Shown in pieces: positions 62,138 through 64,000 of a stretch of 64,000 nucleotides of DNA. The position numbers and the translations under genes were made by a program. This DNA comes from PALSA-607 sp963737705. GTDB taxonomy: Bacteria; Actinomycetota; Actinomycetes; Acidothermales; Acidothermaceae. A model generated the notes under the pieces. That model saw only the letters and a list, made by a program, of their open reading frames with translations, was not told the origin of the DNA and did not search any database. Within the stretch, counting starts at the first letter, position 1, and each line of letters starts with the position of its first letter. Where the stretch lies: the NCBI GenBank assembly GCA_963737705.1, contig CAVTTP010000006.1, positions 434,001 through 498,000 of the forward strand. Reading direction: 5' to 3'.

Positions 62138-63310
62138 TCAGCCCGACAGTCGGACCGGCATCAGCAGGTAGCGATAGTCGTCGCCCGAGGACGCGTCGGC
62201 TTCTTTGCTCCCACGAAGAACGGCGGGCTTCGTCGGCGACGTGAAGTCGATGCGGGTGGTCTCGCCTTCGACGGCACCGAGGCCGTCGAGTAGGTATGTC
62301 GGATTGAACGCGATCGAGAACTCTTCGGTCGACCCATCGCGACTGATGAACTTCGCGTCGAGTGACTCCAGCGCCTGCGCGTCGTCGGTCGTCCCGGCCT
62401 CGAGCGTGACCTGCTCGTCGGTGAAGGTCAGCCGCACCGGCGTATTGCGCGGCGCCACCAACGACACCCGCTTCACCGCCTCGACGAAGCTGGCAGTTTC
62501 GATCAGGGCGTGGGCAGCCGAGTCGTCGGGCAGCAACGACCGGTACTTCACGTATTCACCGTCGAGGAGCCGCGTCGTCGTCCGTCGCTGGCCGGTTTGT
62601 GCTGCGGCGCCACGGCCCGAGAAGCCGATGAGACCCTCACCCGAGCCACCGGTCGACAGCGACACGGTGACCTGAGCGCCGCCTACCAGTGCCTTTGCGG
62701 TGTCAGCCAATGTGCGCGCCGGCACCAAAGCGACGATCGATAGGCCAGCCCGTTCCGGCTGCCAACGCAGCTCGCGGACCGCCAACCGGTACCGATCGGT
62801 CGCGGCCAACGTGACCCGGTCGTCTTCGATCTCAATGCGGACGCCGGTCAGTACTGGCAGCGTGTCATCGCGGCCAGCCGCAATGGCTACCTGCGAGACG
62901 GCCGCTGCGAATACGTCCGCTCCGATGGTGCCTGCGGTCGTCGGCATCTCCGGCAAAGCGGGATAGTCGTCGACCGGCAACGTCGGCATGGTGAAGCGGG
63001 CACTGCCGCACGACACGACCACCCGGGTGCCTTCGACCGAAACGTCGACCGGTTGCGCGGGCAGGCTCCGACTGATTTCGGCCAGCAGTCGGCCAGAGAC
63101 GAGCGCCCGACCAGCTTCCGCTGCGCTGACGTCGATCTGCGCATTGGCAGAAACCTCGTAGTCGAAGCTGGACAACGCCAGCCCAGCTGGTGACTCGCTG
63201 ACCTCGAGCAGTAACCCGGCAAGTACCGGGACCGGAGGCCGAACCGGCAAGCTCCGCGCTGCCCAGGCGACCGCCTCGGCAAAGACATCTCGCTCTACTC
63301 GAAACTTCAT
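62138..63310 (-). CDS. dnaN: DNA polymerase III beta clamp
   Basis: A 390-residue sliding clamp with three similar domains. MKFRVERDVFAEAVAWAARSLPVRPPVPVLAGLLLE opens it, TLPVDDYPALPEMP and LPVLTGVRIEIEDDRVTLAATDRYRLAVRE lie in the middle, and the end YRYLLMPVRLSG is the ligand-binding pocket typical of DnaN. It holds polymerase III on DNA. I start at ATG 63310, not 63322. It is followed by gnd and recF in the usual order. Confidence 0.97.
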   Translation of the reverse strand: MKFRVERDVFAEAVAWAARSLPVRPPVPVLAGLLLEVSESPAGLALSSFDYEVSANAQIDVSAAEAGRALVSGRLLAEISRSLPAQPVDVSVEGTRVVVSCGSARFTMPTLPVDDYPALPEMPTTAGTIGADVFAAAVSQVAIAAGRDDTLPVLTGVRIEIEDDRVTLAATDRYRLAVRELRWQPERAGLSIVALVPARTLADTAKALVGGAQVTVSLSTGGSGEGLIGFSGRGAAAQTGQRRTTTRLLDGEYVKYRSLLPDDSAAHALIETASFVEAVKRVSLVAPRNTPVRLTFTDEQVTLEAGTTDDAQALESLDAKFISRDGSTEEFSIAFNPTYLLDGLGAVEGETTRIDFTSPTKPAVLRGSKEADASSGDDYRYLLMPVRLSG

Positions 63311-63691
63311 CGTGCCCCCCACTGGCCGCCCTCATCACCTAAGGGCCCTTTTCCGAGGAACCCATTCCTGACGGGCCCATTCCTTACGGCTTGTGTCATT
63401 ACTGATCCTTGTCTCAAGGAAGTCGTCTTCGGTGCGGTGGACACTGTGGAAAAGCGCCGTCCGCGCAGGTCAAGTGCTCAATTCGGCGACGGCAACCTTG
63501 TGGATGACAGTGCCCCGTCGGTGGACAGCCTGGGGACTGGCGCGATCGTAGCGCGGCCCGCCCACACTTCGTCCCACGGAACCGGCGGCTCGCCCACCGG
63601 AATGGGCCGCCGGTCCACAAGTTTGTCCCCAGGCTGTGCACAGTCGTCCCAGCCGAAACACAGGACGCCCTAAGTGGCACAAATGGGTCAT
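63311..63691. other. Putative oriC between dnaN and dnaA
   Basis: The 381-bp spacer between the dnaN start and the dnaA stop has no gene. It contains near-DnaA boxes: TGTGGAAAA (63445), TGTGGATGA (63499), TTGTCCCCA (63623) each one or two mismatches from consensus, and weaker GGTGGACAG (63520), CGGTCCACA (63611) and TGTGCACAG (63635). Short repeats of CCCATTCC lie at 63361-63382. The gene order dnaA-dnaN is the standard actinobacterial origin site, though no perfect box is present. Confidence 0.65.
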
Positions 63692-64000
63692 CTACTTGGC
63701 CTGAGACTTGATGCGGTTCGTGAGCTCAGTGACTTGGTTGTAGATCGATCGCCGCTCGGCCATCAGCGAGCGGATTTTTCGGTCTGCGTGCATGACCGTC
63801 GTATGGTCGCGGCCGCCGAACAACTGCCCGATCTTCGGCAGCGAGAGGTCGGTCAGCTCCCGGCACAGATACATGGCGACCTGCCTGGCGGTCACTAGCA
63901 CCCGGCTGCGGGAAGAGCCACAGAGGTCCTCGAGTGAAATCCCGAAGTACGAGGCGGTCGCGCCCATGATCGTGGCGGCGGTGATCTCGGGCCCCTGGCT
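63692..64000 (-). CDS. dnaA: Replication initiator DnaA, C-terminal part
   Basis: Only the last 102 residues lie in the window; the gene continues past 64000. They begin with SQGPEITAATIMGATASYFGISLEDLCGSSRSR and hold domain IV, the helix-turn-helix that reads DnaA boxes: LVTARQVAMYLCRELTDLSLPKIGQLFGGRDHTTVMHA includes the GRDHTTV signature. Stop is at 63692. The gene is convergent with nothing and points toward oriC and dnaN. Confidence 0.95.
   Translation of the reverse strand, partial: SQGPEITAATIMGATASYFGISLEDLCGSSRSRVLVTARQVAMYLCRELTDLSLPKIGQLFGGRDHTTVMHADRKIRSLMAERRSIYNQVTELTNRIKSQAK

Overview
The window is high-GC actinobacterial chromosome next to the replication origin. The right end runs (all leftward) dnaA (partial) - oriC spacer - dnaN - gnd - recF - dciA (DUF721) - gyrB - gyrA - DUF3566 gene - tRNA-Ile - DLW-39-type small gene - tRNA-Ala. 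It continues through a Clp_N protein, cyclophilin, rhomboid protease, crgA, DUF881, class E sortase and trpG/pabA to the fhaA-fhaB-pstP-rodA-pbpA-pknB growth and division cluster. This order, plus a bacterial proteasome activator (Bpa/PafE-like) and PASTA-kinase signalling, points to an actinomycete. I cannot fix the genus from sequence alone.

Layout. (1) 1-5245: an accessory catabolic cluster: the 3' end of a GntR/FCD regulator, an amidohydrolase_2 lactonase-like protein, an FMN-dependent alpha-hydroxy-acid dehydrogenase, a PhyH-type dioxygenase, a cyclase-family hydrolase and an LLM flavin/F420 oxidoreductase. Three promoter regions here share tandem GTNNAC hexamers at exact 7-bp spacing. 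(2) 5436-10590: MarR regulator with MFS exporter, a REC-EAL phosphodiesterase, quinone oxidoreductase, bpa and a lipoprotein. (3) 10558-14296: DUF4446 - pheA - serS - HAD phosphatase, leftward. (4) 14329-20845: a two-TM channel-like protein, PAS protein, SDR, UDP-glucuronate decarboxylase, RsbW-like ATPase, PAS/GAF histidine kinase and a YbjQ-family protein. (5) 20832-22275: a CytX-type transporter under a TPP riboswitch. (6) 22322-32932: a surface-polysaccharide locus with four or five glycosyltransferases, acyltransferase, flippase, NeuD/PglD-like acyltransferase, DegT aminotransferase and polyprenyl-phosphate sugar transferase. (7) 32995-38962: Fpg-family glycosylase, a penicillin-binding protein with MecA-type N-domain, small membrane proteins and a frameshifted PIG-L deacetylase. 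(8) 39050-64000: tRNA-Leu and the conserved origin-proximal core described above.

How it works together. The core half supplies replication initiation (DnaA, DnaN, DciA, gyrase), peptidoglycan elongation and division under phospho-Ser/Thr control (PknB, PstP, FhaA, FhaB, RodA, PbpA, CrgA) and cell-surface processing (sortase, rhomboid). The polysaccharide locus looks like a lipid-linked oligosaccharide pathway: initiation by the 31409-32932 transferase, GT26 and GT-A/GT-B extension, flipping by the 26339-27712 protein. No polymerase or 4,6-dehydratase is visible in the window.

Two genes, recF and the PIG-L deacetylase, each carry a clear single-base frameshift in a GC-rich run, so sequencing error or recent decay must be considered. 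The least explained and most interesting part is the left-end catabolic cluster with its shared 7-bp-period operator arrays.
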